NCBI GenBank assembly: GCA_947642455.1
Contig: CANRSN010000021.1
Location: 1 to 35,253, forward strand
Origin: an uncultured Clostridiaceae bacterium
GTDB lineage: Bacteria > Bacillota > Clostridia > TANB77 > CAG-508
Reading direction: 5' to 3'
Length of the DNA stretch: 35,253 nucleotides
A program made the translations under genes and the position numbers. Shown piece by piece: positions 1 through 9,058 of the stretch; the first letter of the stretch is position 1; the number at the start of each line of letters is the position of its first letter. The notes beneath the pieces are model-generated. The model made no database searches and was not told the DNA's origin. It worked only from the letters and a program-made list of their open reading frames with translations.

Positions 1-325
<325 letters not shown>

Positions 326-490
326 ACTAAGAAAAGGTTTAAGAATACGAGATTACAAATCTTTTTTCTATGTATTTTTGAGTGTGCTTTAATCAAAAGT
401 AAAAAAATAAAAAAGTGAAGAAAATATATTTACAAAAAGAAAAATATATGATATATTAAATGAAGATGATTAAAAGTATACAATAATTTT

Positions 491-607
491 CTGGTGATTA
501 TGACAGAGAGGAAATACCTGTTCCCATTCCGAACACAGAAGTCAAGCTCTCATGTGCCGACGATATTTACGAGTTACCTTGTTGAGAAAATAGGTTGTCG
601 CCAGTTT
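491..607 (+). rRNA. 5S ribosomal RNA
   Basis: This is about 117 nt with the conserved core CCCATTCCGAACACAGAAGT (521-542). Its ends are complementary (CTGGTGATTATG at the start, TTGTCGCCAG at the end), forming helix I. It lies downstream of the 23S in the same orientation, the usual 23S-5S order. The ends are placed by helix I pairing and could be off by a few bases. Confidence 0.95.
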
Positions 608-618
608 TAATTTTTTTT

Positions 619-672
619 AAAGTTATCAATTAAGTTTAGAACTTACTAAATTTAATTGATAACTTTTATTTT
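619..672 (+). terminator. rRNA operon terminator
   Basis: A perfect 15-bp inverted repeat (619-633 with 652-666) has a further TTTAG/CTAAA stem inside its loop and ends in T-rich sequence. It sits directly after the 5S gene, so it probably ends the rRNA transcript. Confidence 0.7.
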
Positions 673-873
673 AGAAAATATGCTACTATAGTTAATAAAT
701 GGTGGAATGTAAAATATCATCATATACATACATAATGTATATGATTAAAAGAAAGTAATATAATTGAATAATGCAGGAGATATATAATTTAAAGAAGTAA
801 TATAATAGAATATACAAAATGTATCTAATTATAAGGCTGTAATATAAAATATATAATAAAAGGGGGAGAAATA

Positions 874-1473
874 ATGAGTAGGAAAGAATGGAAAGCAGGT
901 ACATTTATATATCCAATACCAGCAGTAATGGTATCATGTGGTAATATGGAGAAATCTAATATAATAACAGTAGCTTGGACTGGAATAATAAATACAAATC
1001 CAGCAATGTGCTATATATCAATACGTCCAGAGAGATATTCATATAATTTAATAAAGGAGTCTGGAGAATTTATTATTAATTTAACTAATGAGAAATTAGC
1101 ATATAAAACAGATTGGTGTGGAGTAAAAACAGGGAATAAAGTAGATAAATTTAAGGAAATGAATCTTACAAAAGAAAAGGCAAATCATGTAAGTTGTCCT
1201 ATAATTAAAGAAAGCCCTGTTGCCATAGAATGTAAAGTAAAAGAGATTAAAGAGTTGGGGTCACATCATATGTTTATTGCAGAAGTTATATCAATAGATG
1301 CAGACGAAAAATATATAAATGCAAAAGGAACTTTTGATATTTCTAAATGTAATTTAATTTCATATGCAAATGGAGGATATTATTGTTTAGGTAAAAAAAT
1401 TGGTAAATTTGGTTATTCTGTTGAGAAAAGAAAGAAAACATCGACATTAAATAAAGTACAAAGAAAAGGTTAG
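874..1473 (+). CDS. flavin reductase family protein
   Basis: A 199-residue protein of the FMN-binding split-barrel (flavoredoxin/flavin reductase-like) type. It opens with the usual KAGTFIYPIPAVMVSCG, followed by a TVAWTGIINTNPAMCYISIRPERYSY block (residues ~31-57) that in this family contacts FMN, and SGEFIINLT further on. Length is normal for the family. Start ATG 874 has an AGGGGGA ribosome site at 861-867. It stands alone between the rRNA terminator and a small downstream gene. The likely role is NAD(P)H-dependent flavin reduction or a related cytoplasmic redox reaction; the substrate cannot be read from the sequence. Confidence 0.9.
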   Translation: MSRKEWKAGTFIYPIPAVMVSCGNMEKSNIITVAWTGIINTNPAMCYISIRPERYSYNLIKESGEFIINLTNEKLAYKTDWCGVKTGNKVDKFKEMNLTKEKANHVSCPIIKESPVAIECKVKEIKELGSHHMFIAEVISIDADEKYINAKGTFDISKCNLISYANGGYYCLGKKIGKFGYSVEKRKKTSTLNKVQRKG

Positions 1474-1683
1474 TATAATATATAGAGAGCAAGCATTATG
1501 AAAATTTTTATAATATTAATAGAACAGTGCACAATTTAATACCGCTCAATAGTTATATATCTTTTTATATATAAGTATTTTTATTTTTAGAGTAATTCTC
1601 TATAAAAATTTAATGTGGTCGACAACCTTCGACAGACAAAATAAACATAATATAGTACAATAATATATGAAAGGATGATGTAT

Positions 1684-1839
1684 ATGAAAGAATTATATTT
1701 AAAATCCTTACAAAAGATAAAAGAATTAAAAATAAGAGATAGAGAAGAGTATATAAAAATAGCAAAAGAAGAAAATTTATTAATGCCAGATAGTTTAGAA
1801 TACATATCAAATAAGAAATTTGAGGAACTAGTAGTCTAG
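1684..1839 (+). CDS. small hypothetical protein (51 aa)
   Basis: An intact frame for a charged, helical 51-residue protein (MKELYLKSLQKIKEL... ending KKFEELVV). Two in-frame ATGs lie just upstream (1675, 1678), but AAAGG at 1671-1674 fits 1684 best. A plausible promoter TTCGAC-17 bp-TATAGT lies at 1628-1656. The stop codon is built into a perfect terminator hairpin, which argues that this is a real transcript. No family is recognised with confidence. Confidence 0.6.
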   Translation: MKELYLKSLQKIKELKIRDREEYIKIAKEENLLMPDSLEYISNKKFEELVV

Positions 1840-1849
1840 TTCTTTTTTT
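1825..1849 (+). terminator. intrinsic terminator overlapping the stop codon
   Basis: GAACTAG (1825-1831), loop TAGT, CTAGTTC (1836-1842), then seven T. The TAG stop of the 51-aa gene (1837-1839) lies inside the 3' arm. Confidence 0.85.
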
Positions 1850-1878
1850 CTTGTATAGGGAAAATAATAAAGTTCATA

Positions 1879-1902
1879 GGCGGGATTTAAACCTACGATC
1901 TG
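1879..1902 (-). repeat. tRNA T-arm-like remnant, direct repeat of the tRNA-Met T arm
   Basis: These 24 bp match the T-arm region of tRNA-Met (7041-7064) at 20 of 24 positions in the same orientation, and all four differences are transitions. Further right, 1929-1950 weakly resembles a D-arm. It may be a decayed tRNA or a degraded attachment-site duplication at the far edge of the 1.9-7.0 kb island. The match does not reach the tRNA 3' end, which weakens the attachment-site reading. Confidence 0.4.
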
Positions 1903-2052
1903 ATTTCAAAAGTTAAAAATAAGGCATTAACTAACGACAAGGCTTGAAATAAGGATTGGTTATCGGTAAAGAGAAATGGTATCAGATAAAGAAGAAATTA
2001 AAAGATTAATAAAATATATGATAAAATATAAGAAATGTTGGGAGTGATAAAT

Positions 2053-2323
2053 TTGAAGGATTTACAAGAATTAAAAAAAGAATTAGAAGAAAATTACAAT
2101 GGACAAGATATAACAGTAAGAATAGAACGGAAGTTTAAGGTTTGAAATATGTATAGATAAATTACAGTCAATAGTTACAAGAAAAGTGTTACTAATTGGA
2201 AACTCGAATTTAGTAGCAAATCAGGAAATAGAGATTTGCACAGATGATATAAATGGCATTACTATTGATACAGAAATTGTATTAGAAATGAACGGAAATT
2301 ATACAATATTTATTAGTACATAA
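2053..2323 (+). pseudogene. frameshifted small gene, unknown function
   Basis: TTG 2053, preceded by GGGAGTG (2040-2046), opens LKDLQELKKELEENYNG and stops at 2143-2145. A second frame, open from about 2141 to the TAA at 2321-2323, continues with FEICIDKLQSIV and ends NGNYTIFIST. Together they read as one ~90-residue protein broken by a one-base shift near 2135-2141. The product is not recognised. The position beside an XRE repressor suggests an accessory or phage-like gene. Confidence 0.5.
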
Positions 2324-2345
2324 TAGAAGTAGAGGATTCATTCCC

Positions 2346-2681
2346 CTACTTCTTATTTTCTTCCTGTTCTAGTGCTAATAAACAACCTTCTAATTTATTT
2401 TTATTTTCATTACTTAACTTATTATATCTAAAAATTAAATTTTTTATTTCTTCATCTTCAGCAGATAATTTTTCTTTATTTACAATAGGGTTGTCGGTTC
2501 TCCCTAACAAATAATCTACACTACAATTTAAATAGTCAGCTAGTTTAATAAGTATTTCTTTTGAAGGAAACGCATTTCCATTTTCGTATTTTGAAATGGA
2601 TTCTTGCGATATTTCTAACTCCACAGCTATTTTTTGTTGATTTATATTTCTTTTTTCTCTAATAATTCGTAAATTCTCCAT
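2346..2681 (-). CDS. XRE/Cro-CI family transcriptional regulator
   Basis: A 111-residue protein with an N-terminal lambda-repressor-like helix-turn-helix (residues ~5-60: REKRNINQQKIAVELEISQ, then ISKYENGNAFPSKEILIKLA and SVDYLLGRTD), typical of phage-type repressors. The C-terminal ~45 residues are a charged helix, probably for dimerisation, with no peptidase domain. Start ATG 2681 has AGGGAGG 13 nt upstream. It is divergent from the broken genes at 2.84 kb and the endonuclease at 3.1 kb, with repeated TAGTTAT motifs between them, so it probably represses that promoter and its own. Confidence 0.88.
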   Translation of the reverse strand: MENLRIIREKRNINQQKIAVELEISQESISKYENGNAFPSKEILIKLADYLNCSVDYLLGRTDNPIVNKEKLSAEDEEIKNLIFRYNKLSNENKNKLEGCLLALEQEENKK

Positions 2682-2720
2682 AAACTATTGATACCTCCCT
2701 TATTTCAAGCATATGAAAGT

Positions 2721-2792
2721 TAGTTATATTGTATCAGTAATTTTAATTATTTTTAGTAACAATAGTTATTTACTTTTATTCTAATTAGTTAT
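2721..2792. promoter_or_regulatory. divergent regulatory region with three TAGTTAT copies
   Basis: TAGTTAT occurs at 2721, 2763 and 2786 between the XRE repressor and the rightward genes. An imperfect GTAAC/GTTAT pair lies at 2756-2769 and a TATAAT-like box at 2791-2796. The spacing suggests operator half-sites for the adjacent repressor. No binding evidence can be seen beyond the repetition. Confidence 0.3.
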
Positions 2793-2888
2793 ATAATAAT
2801 TTTGTATTAAATTAGATATTAAATTTTAAGGGGGGAAAATATGGAGAGATTCATTTAGTGGTACTAGATTACAAAAGAAATTTGTTAA

Positions 2889-3062
2889 GTTGGGAAATTT
2901 AAAAGTGACTATATAGTAAACGAAGTTGGCAAACCAAATGCAATATTTAATATAAAGAACAGTCAAGTAGTTGCTCAATGGATTGCAAATGGTTATAATA
3001 TAGCATTAATATTTGACAAAAATAATATATGTTTGGGAATATCTACTCAAACATCAGTCTAA
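2889..3062 (+). pseudogene. remnant of a small unknown protein
   Basis: A frame open from 2889 to the TAA at 3060-3062 encodes a coherent stretch (DYIVNEVGKPNAIF..., ...ALIFDKNNICLGISTQTSV) but has no start codon. The obvious start, ATG 2841 behind AAGGGGGG (2828-2835), reads only five codons before a stop. So the 5' part has been lost or frameshifted. Not assigned to a family. Confidence 0.4.
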
Positions 3063-3093
3063 AAAAGATTTTATTAGAATGGAGATGTGAGAA

Positions 3094-4953
3094 ATGGCAA
3101 GATTTTGTAGTAAATGTAATAGAAAAATTGGATTCTTTGAAGAAGATTTTGAAGGTATATGTAAAAGTTGTTATGAGGAAAATTTAAGAAAAGAAGAAAG
3201 GAGAATACAAGATGAAAAATTCAGAAAAATAATAGAAGATAGAGTTGAAAAAGAAAAACAAGATAAAAAGGAGCAATGCGATGAACAAGAAGAGAAAAGA
3301 GAAAAAGAAAGAGAAGAACAAAGAAAGTGCGAAAAGGAGCAACAGGAAAAGTTAAATAAATTAAAAGATAACAAGAAAGAATTATTAAAAAATAAATTAA
3401 TTTCGAATCCAATGATATTAGATAGATTTAACAATATGATTAATATGACACCAATAGGGGTGTATGGAGCATTAAAGAAAGAAAATAAATCTTTAGAAAA
3501 CGATGGATATTTAAGTGAAATTTTATTTGAATTATTAGTAAATTTATATTGTGAAATACCTGATGATTTTAAATTCAATGATATTGATAAAATTAATAAC
3601 TATAAATTTTTAATAAAAACAAGAATAGAATTAAACGAATTTTTTAAAGAAAATGTAAATGAAAAGTACTTTAAAAATAAAAAGGAAGATTATAATAAAA
3701 TAGTATGTGAGTATTACAACTGCGAAAAATTTTTATTTGCTAATAGTAATATATATATATATCACGAACTACATATGAATGAAGATTCAAAGTGGGCTGA
3801 CTATGGATTATCTGGTACAGAATATTTATCAGAAAACGATATGTTGGAAAGAATGGAAGTTTCCAAAAATATGCGTATATTGGTATATTTTAAAGAAATT
3901 TTTTCTTATGCTATTACAGTATTTTATGGACTTATATTCTCTAAAAATATGGAAATAATTGAAAACAATGAAGAACTTAACAAAATATATAATAATTTAA
4001 AAAGTACAACAGATGATATGGAATATATATCAAATAAATTGTATGAGATGTATAAAAATTTTTATAAAGATTTATTTGATATACCGATGTTTCCTAAAAA
4101 TTTTTATAATTTAGTTTATTTGTTTAAATGGAAAGAATCATATAATTATAAATATTTAAAAGATAATGAATATGAAGACATAATCAATGAATTAAAAAAT
4201 AATGAAGCAGGAAATAAAACACAAATAATTATTGATAAAATAAAACAGTCCAAATGTATTTCATATTTGGAAGAACTAGGTAATGATAAAAAGTCAGCTT
4301 GTAAAATTTTGCTAATTGATACAGTTGCAAGAGTTGGCAAATGTTTATGTTATGATGACCTATTCCTATTCTTAAAAGATGTATATAAAAATGCTGAGAA
4401 ATTATCTGAATTTGCTGATAAACAAATTGCAATTAAGGAAAAAGAAAGACTTTTAAATGGGAATATGAATAAAGAAATAGAAAAAGAACAATTAGAAGTA
4501 GATTATTCAAATGTTCAAAATGGATATGAGTTTGAAGAATATATTGCTAATTTATACAGAAAATTAGGATATAAAATAGAAGAAGTTACAAAAAAGAGTG
4601 GAGACCAAGGTGCAGATGTTATCACATATAAAGATAATGTGAAATATGTTATTCAAGTCAAATTTTATAATAATCCTGTTGGAAATAAAGCTGTACAAGA
4701 AGCTGTTGGAGCAATAGGAATGTATAAAGCAGATAAAGGTATTGTAGTAACAAATAGTACATTTACTACATCAGCTATTGAATTGGCACAGGCTAATCAT
4801 ATTGAGTTAGTTGACGGGGAAAAAATAGAAGAATATAAAAAAGAAATTGTGAGAATTGCTAAACCAAATAAAAATAGTGATGAAGAGAATGAAATAAATA
4901 ATATATTGAAGTATGGAAAGTATTATCTAATGGATATGCAGATGATGACATAA
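3094..4953 (+). CDS. zinc-ribbon / restriction endonuclease-like (Mrr_cat) protein
   Basis: 619 residues. The N-terminus is a zinc ribbon (Cys5, Cys8, Cys23, Cys26), followed by a highly charged Lys/Glu coiled coil (~30-100) and a long helical middle with no recognised domain. Residues ~485-590 form a PD-(D/E)xK nuclease of the Mrr/restriction endonuclease type: FEEYIANLYRKLGY, GDQGADVI with catalytic Asp508, and IQVKFY giving Gln521-x-Lys523. It likely cleaves foreign or damaged DNA, as Mrr-like proteins do. The last ~17 residues (KYGKYYLMDMQMMT) look out of frame. The adjacent frame continues EVWKVLSNGYADDD into the next gene, so the natural protein probably extends to 5420 and is broken by a one-base shift near 4905. 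Start ATG 3094 with GGAGATG upstream. Confidence 0.7.
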   Translation: MARFCSKCNRKIGFFEEDFEGICKSCYEENLRKEERRIQDEKFRKIIEDRVEKEKQDKKEQCDEQEEKREKEREEQRKCEKEQQEKLNKLKDNKKELLKNKLISNPMILDRFNNMINMTPIGVYGALKKENKSLENDGYLSEILFELLVNLYCEIPDDFKFNDIDKINNYKFLIKTRIELNEFFKENVNEKYFKNKKEDYNKIVCEYYNCEKFLFANSNIYIYHELHMNEDSKWADYGLSGTEYLSENDMLERMEVSKNMRILVYFKEIFSYAITVFYGLIFSKNMEIIENNEELNKIYNNLKSTTDDMEYISNKLYEMYKNFYKDLFDIPMFPKNFYNLVYLFKWKESYNYKYLKDNEYEDIINELKNNEAGNKTQIIIDKIKQSKCISYLEELGNDKKSACKILLIDTVARVGKCLCYDDLFLFLKDVYKNAEKLSEFADKQIAIKEKERLLNGNMNKEIEKEQLEVDYSNVQNGYEFEEYIANLYRKLGYKIEEVTKKSGDQGADVITYKDNVKYVIQVKFYNNPVGNKAVQEAVGAIGMYKADKGIVVTNSTFTTSAIELAQANHIELVDGEKIEEYKKEIVRIAKPNKNSDEENEINNILKYGKYYLMDMQMMT

Positions 4954-4976
4954 AAAAACAAATAAACTGTATAGGA

Positions 4977-5420
4977 ATGTCTTATGCAACTATATGCGAT
5001 ACTAATGGAGAGAATATGTTTGATGAAAATAAAGTACAAGCATTTATAGATAAACTAATTAAATATTCATATTTAGATGAAAGAATAGAACAGTATATAA
5101 ATATTTCTAAAGATGATAAAGATACTTTGAAATTACTTATTCAAACAGGAATATTTATGAAGCATTTACTTCAGCAATTAACTGACTTAAAAGCTGTTTC
5201 AAATGATAATACTTCAGATATAGATAAGATAATGGTTATATACATACGCTCTGTAGAAGGGTTAGGAACACCAAGCCAAGTTATGGTATTAATGAATTTA
5301 TTAGGGGCAGAAGATACAAAGTATGTAACAGATACTATAATAGAATATAAGATGAAATTAGATACAGCTAATAATGATAACAATACTAATTATGATTATA
5401 TTGATGATGATATATATTAG
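4977..5420 (+). CDS. C-terminal continuation of the frameshifted nuclease protein
   Basis: 147 residues (MSYATICDTNGENMF...) with no ribosome site at its first ATG. The same frame is open upstream to about 4905 and reads EVWKVLSNGYADDDIKKQ straight into this segment, overlapping the end of the 619-residue gene in another frame. It is best explained as the severed C-terminus of that protein, an acidic helical domain of ~165 residues ending YDYIDDDIY. No domain is recognised. It could instead be an independent gene, but the missing ribosome site and fluent upstream frame argue against that. Confidence 0.5.
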   Translation: MSYATICDTNGENMFDENKVQAFIDKLIKYSYLDERIEQYINISKDDKDTLKLLIQTGIFMKHLLQQLTDLKAVSNDNTSDIDKIMVIYIRSVEGLGTPSQVMVLMNLLGAEDTKYVTDTIIEYKMKLDTANNDNNTNYDYIDDDIY

Positions 5421-5440
5421 AACTGATAGGGAATGAGCTC

Positions 5441-5830
5441 TTTCCCTTAAAGTAGACACTAATAAAAAAAGTGAAGGAACTGAGCCATATACCAACTTAA
5501 GTGATACTCAAAAATAATGTCATATATAGAAAAATATTACCCAGAGTTAGTTAAGAATGAACTCTGTATTGTACAGGGCTCATTCCTTGACTTTGTCAAG
5601 TAAAGTGTGTAATTTTTTTTGAAAATTTAATTTTTATGAAATCGATGACTAAATTAAGCCATCGATTTTGATTCTATCTTTAGGATTTACATAATTTATC
5701 CATAAAGGCACAATTAATAAACCAAAGAAATTCTCTGCTAATGAATTATCTAAACAATTTCCTTTTCTTGACATACTTTGCCTAATTCCTTTTTCACTTA
5801 ATAAATGCTGATATTGTTTCTAACTTATTA
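5441..5830 (-). mobile_element. remnant of an IS3-family insertion sequence (IS150-like)
   Basis: On the minus strand, 5813 down to ~5700 encodes YQHLLSEKGIRQSMSRKGN followed by CLDNSLAENFFGLL, the characteristic C-terminal block of IS3-family transposase (OrfB, DDE type, with the catalytic Glu of AENFF). After a stop near 5655 and further decay, 5583-5551 encodes GMSPVQYRVHS and a stop, the family's usual C-terminus. Beyond that, 5444-5459 reads on the minus strand as GTGTCTACTTTAAGG, like the ends of many IS3-group elements. The 5' half of the element is gone, so it is inactive. Confidence 0.75.
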
Positions 5831-5857
5831 TTTCCCATTAAAAAACCTCCTAGTATA

Positions 5858-6691
<834 letters not shown>

Positions 6692-6773
6692 TCACTCCTA
6701 TTATTATTTATATCAAAAAATCAATGCTTTTTCAACAAAAAATGAAGAAATTAAATGAATAAAATGTAGTTGA

Positions 6774-6914
6774 AAGAATTGTGAAAGAATTGAGGAAAAT
6801 AAGAATTTATTTAATGAAAAAGAGTTAAGAATATTAGATGGTAATAGTAATTTAATAAAGAAAATATATTTACTTGGATTAATAAATGGAAAAGAAATAT
6901 ATGAAAAAAAATAG
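6774..6914 (+). pseudogene. C-terminal fragment of a small uncharacterised protein
   Basis: A frame without a start, open 6774-6914, reads KNCERIEENKNLFNEKELRI and ends KKIYLLGLINGKEIYEKK. It looks like the end of a small helical protein whose 5' part has been lost. The rest of the 6686-7030 gap is AT-rich with no intact gene. Confidence 0.35.
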
Positions 6915-7030
6915 AACGATAACATTATAAATAATATATATAACTGGTGTGATAAAAAAGTGATAAACAAGAAAATAGCATATTTCAAAATGAATGAAAT
7001 ACGCTATTTATAAGTATTCTTTATGATTAG

Positions 7031-7107
7031 TGGTAGCGAAGGTGGGATTCGAACCTACGACCTGCCGGGTATGAACCGGATGCTCTAGCCAACTGAGCTA
7101 CTTCGCC
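7031..7107 (-). tRNA. tRNA-Met (CAT anticodon)
   Basis: The minus strand folds as a 77-nt tRNA. The acceptor arm is GGCGAAG with CTTCGCT, the D arm is AGCTCAGTTGGCTAGAGC, the anticodon loop is TTCATAC with anticodon CAT, and the T arm is GTAGGTTCGAATCCCAC. CCA is encoded at 7033-7031. It is probably the elongator tRNA-Met. A tRNA-Ile2 with lysidine-modified CAT cannot be excluded by eye. Confidence 0.95.
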
Positions 7108-7309
7108 AAATGTGAAAGACAATTATTATTATAATAGCAAATACGCATTTTGTCAAGTGATAAATAAAAAAATGCTTAATTTATATAATAAATTGTCCTA
7201 CAATTAATTGATTAATTGTAGGACACCATTTTTGTAATATAAGATTCTTTTAATTTGCATTAAACTATATTAATAAATTAGGTTATATGTAATTAAAAGT
7301 TTTGTTTTA

Positions 7310-7660
7310 TTAAAGTTGTTGTTCATCATCATAAGATTTATTTTGTGAAGGAATAGTTTTAGAAGTAGAAGAACGAGAATTATTGGTATTGGTTTTTTGA
7401 ATACCTGAAATTTTGTATTTATCAAGTTCAGCCTTTTCAGCTTTTTGTTTAGCTGTAACTTCTCTATTTATTATTTCTAAAGAATTTTGTAATTCTTCTG
7501 CTATTTTCGAATTTTCTAAATTATTTATATTTTTAGAGTATTTTTCTAAAATCTCTCCATCAGATAATAAATCATCATTACTAAATATCATTCTTTTTAA
7601 AACATTAAGCATATTTAAAAATGGATTGATTGATTTATTTTTTTGAGTTACATTACTCAT
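7310..7660 (-). CDS. hypothetical protein (116 aa)
   Basis: No family is recognised. The first ~35 residues are mixed hydrophobic/basic (NPFLNMLNVLKRMIF), the middle is a charged helix (~45-80), and the tail is low-complexity Ser/Thr/Asn/Gln (NTNNSRSSTSKT...). There is no signal peptide or clear membrane segment. ATG 7660 is the only sensible start, yet the strong ribosome site AAGGAGGT is 30 nt upstream, with a 10-bp hairpin between them (separate entry). It is divergent from rpsF and lies beside tRNA-Met. Confidence 0.65.
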   Translation of the reverse strand: MSNVTQKNKSINPFLNMLNVLKRMIFSNDDLLSDGEILEKYSKNINNLENSKIAEELQNSLEIINREVTAKQKAEKAELDKYKISGIQKTNTNNSRSSTSKTIPSQNKSYDDEQQL

Positions 7661-7666
7661 AATTAT

Positions 7667-7698
7667 ATTCTTAACTAAGTTAAGAATTTCACCTCCTT
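7667..7698 (-). promoter_or_regulatory. hairpin separating the ribosome site from the start codon
   Basis: ATTCTTAACT (7667-7676) and AGTTAAGAAT (7678-7687) form a perfect inverted repeat between AAGGAGGT (complement of 7691-7698) and the ATG at 7660. Folding the hairpin in mRNA would bring the ribosome site to about 9 nt from the start. It could also be a protein-binding palindrome. Confidence 0.5.
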
Positions 7699-7779
7699 TT
7701 GGTAAAATACCATCATATATCTATATTAACATAAATTTTGAAAAAAATCAATATTATTACATAAATTCTTATAAAAGTA

Positions 7780-7808
7780 TTGTAATTAGAGTAAAAATAT
7801 GGTAAAAT
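7780..7808 (+). promoter_or_regulatory. promoter of the rpsF-ssb-rpsR operon
   Basis: TTGTAA (7780-7785), 17-bp spacer, TAAAAT (7803-7808): a good vegetative sigma-A promoter. Transcription would start near 7815 and give a ~70-nt leader before rpsF. Confidence 0.7.
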
Positions 7809-7835
7809 AACAACATTGTAAAATATTTTTTACAA

Positions 7836-7880
7836 CCTTACTTACACAAAAGAGTGTAGGTTACAAACCATAAGGAGGTG
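7836..7880 (+). promoter_or_regulatory. structured leader upstream of rpsF
   Basis: CTTACAC (7841-7847) pairs with GTGTAGG (7854-7860). CCTTA (7836-7840) can pair with TAAGG (7871-7875), which is part of the ribosome site AAGGAGGTG. S6:S18 is known to bind and repress rpsF leaders in many bacteria. The position and the occluded ribosome site fit such control, but I do not see the CCG bulge typical of that RNA. Confidence 0.4.
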
Positions 7881-7886
7881 AAAATA

Positions 7887-8171
7887 ATGAATAAATACGA
7901 AAGTGTAATCATTATTAATCCAAATCTTGATGAAGAAGAAGTTAAAAAATTAGTAGCAACATTTACAGATTTGATTAATAAGGATGGAAAAGTTGAAAAA
8001 GCGGATGAATTAGGAAAAAGAAAATTAGCTTATGAAATAGATAAAAATAAAGAAGCTTACTATGTAGTATTTTATTTTGAAGCTAATCCATCATTAATTG
8101 CTGAGCTTGAGAGAAATTACAGAATTACAGATGACATAATAAAATTTATGACTATAAATGTAGAAAAATAA
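7887..8171 (+). CDS. rpsF: 30S ribosomal protein S6
   Basis: 94 residues with the classic S6 start MNKYESVIIINPNLDEEE, then GKVEKADELGKRKLAYEIDK and AYYVVFYFEANPSLIAELER. It binds 16S rRNA together with S18 in the small-subunit platform. ATG 7887 is preferred over the in-frame GTG 7878 because that GTG lies inside the ribosome site AAGGAGGTG (7872-7880). It is the first gene of the conserved rpsF-ssb-rpsR operon. Confidence 0.98.
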   Translation: MNKYESVIIINPNLDEEEVKKLVATFTDLINKDGKVEKADELGKRKLAYEIDKNKEAYYVVFYFEANPSLIAELERNYRITDDIIKFMTINVEK

Positions 8172-8235
8172 GTTTTTATAACTTAAGAGGAGAAAAATAA
8201 GGAGCCTTTAAATATAGAAAGGTATGGTGTAAATT

Positions 8236-8661
8236 ATGAATAAAGTAATATTGATGGGAAGATTAACAAGAGATCCAGAAGTTAGATACACACAAACAAA
8301 TAATACATTAGTAGCATCCTTCGCACTTGCAGTTAATAGAAGATTTGTAAGACAGGGAGAAGAGAGGCAAGCAGATTTCATAAATATAGTTGCTTGGAGT
8401 AAACTAGGTGAATTCTGCAGTAAATATTTTAAAAAAGGTCAACAAGTAGGAATAATAGGAAGAATTCAAACTAGAACTTGGGATGATGACCAAGGACAAA
8501 AACATTACATAACAGAAGTAGTAGCAGAAGAAGCATATTTTGCAGATAGTAAAAGAGATGGAGAAGCAGGTTCTTCAAACTTTGATGCTACTTTTGGGAC
8601 AATGCCAAATACAACAGGTTCTGACTTTGAAGTATCTTCAGGAGATGACCTACCATTTTAG
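8236..8661 (+). CDS. ssb: single-stranded DNA-binding protein
   Basis: 141 residues: an N-terminal OB fold (MNKVILMGRLTRDPEVRYTQ, FALAVNRRF, FINIVAWSKLGEF, QQVGIIGRIQTRTWDD; residues 1-~105), then a short disordered linker and the acidic tip SGDDLPF that recruits replication and repair proteins. It coats single-stranded DNA during replication, repair and recombination. The place between rpsF and rpsR is the standard Firmicutes arrangement. Confidence 0.98.
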   Translation: MNKVILMGRLTRDPEVRYTQTNNTLVASFALAVNRRFVRQGEERQADFINIVAWSKLGEFCSKYFKKGQQVGIIGRIQTRTWDDDQGQKHYITEVVAEEAYFADSKRDGEAGSSNFDATFGTMPNTTGSDFEVSSGDDLPF

Positions 8662-8682
8662 ATAGAATAGGGGGGAAAGAAA

Positions 8683-8964
8683 ATGGCAGATAAGAGAAAT
8701 AAAAGAAACAATAGAAATAATAATAGTGATGAAGATTTTAATCCAAGATTTAAAAAAATAAGAAAAAAAGTATGTCCTTTATGTTCAGATAAAAATCTTG
8801 TATTAGATTATAAAAATCCAGATCAATTAAAAAAATTTATTAATGATAAAGGAAAAATATTACCAAGAAGAGCAACAGGAGCTTGCGCTAAACATCAAAG
8901 AGATATAACTTTAGAAGTAAAAAGAGCAAGACAAATTGCAATGCTTCCATATACTCAAGAGTAA
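8683..8964 (+). CDS. rpsR: 30S ribosomal protein S18
   Basis: 93 residues with the S18 core [28 protein letters not shown] and QIAMLPYT. A longer Asn/Arg-rich basic N-terminus (1-~20) precedes it. Cys31, Cys34, Cys68 and His71 match the zinc-binding (C+) form of S18, which implies zinc dependence; genomes with it sometimes carry a Cys-free copy for zinc limitation. A ribosome site GGGGGGAAAG precedes ATG 8683. Last gene of the operon; a terminator follows. Confidence 0.98.
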   Translation: MADKRNKRNNRNNNSDEDFNPRFKKIRKKVCPLCSDKNLVLDYKNPDQLKKFINDKGKILPRRATGACAKHQRDITLEVKRARQIAMLPYTQE

Positions 8965-8978
8965 TAGTTTTATATAGA

Positions 8979-9021
8979 ATAGCTGTAAGTTAAGAAAATA
9001 AAGACTTATGGCTATTTTTAT
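8979..9021 (+). terminator. terminator of the rpsF-ssb-rpsR operon
   Basis: ATAGCTGTAAGT (8979-8990) pairs with ACTTATGGCTAT (9004-9015), 12 bp with two G-U pairs, followed by a TTTTTATTTT tract. Confidence 0.85.
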
Positions 9022-9058
9022 TTTATACTTTACTAGTATAAAGCCTATCTAAACGTTC

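Noticed and set aside
1618-1635. LexA/SOS box in GTCGACAACCTTCGAC
   Set aside because: It does not match the Firmicutes LexA consensus (CGAAC-N4-GTTCG) and forms a direct rather than an inverted repeat. The right half is better explained as a -35 box.
3171-3578. Long open frames on the minus strand opposite the nuclease gene
   Set aside because: They mirror the Lys/Glu-rich plus-strand coding sequence, have no ribosome sites, and encode Phe/Ser/Leu-rich low-complexity sequence.
5441-5830. An active IS3 element
   Set aside because: Only the C-terminal third of the transposase is recognisable, with stops and frame changes; the left end is missing.
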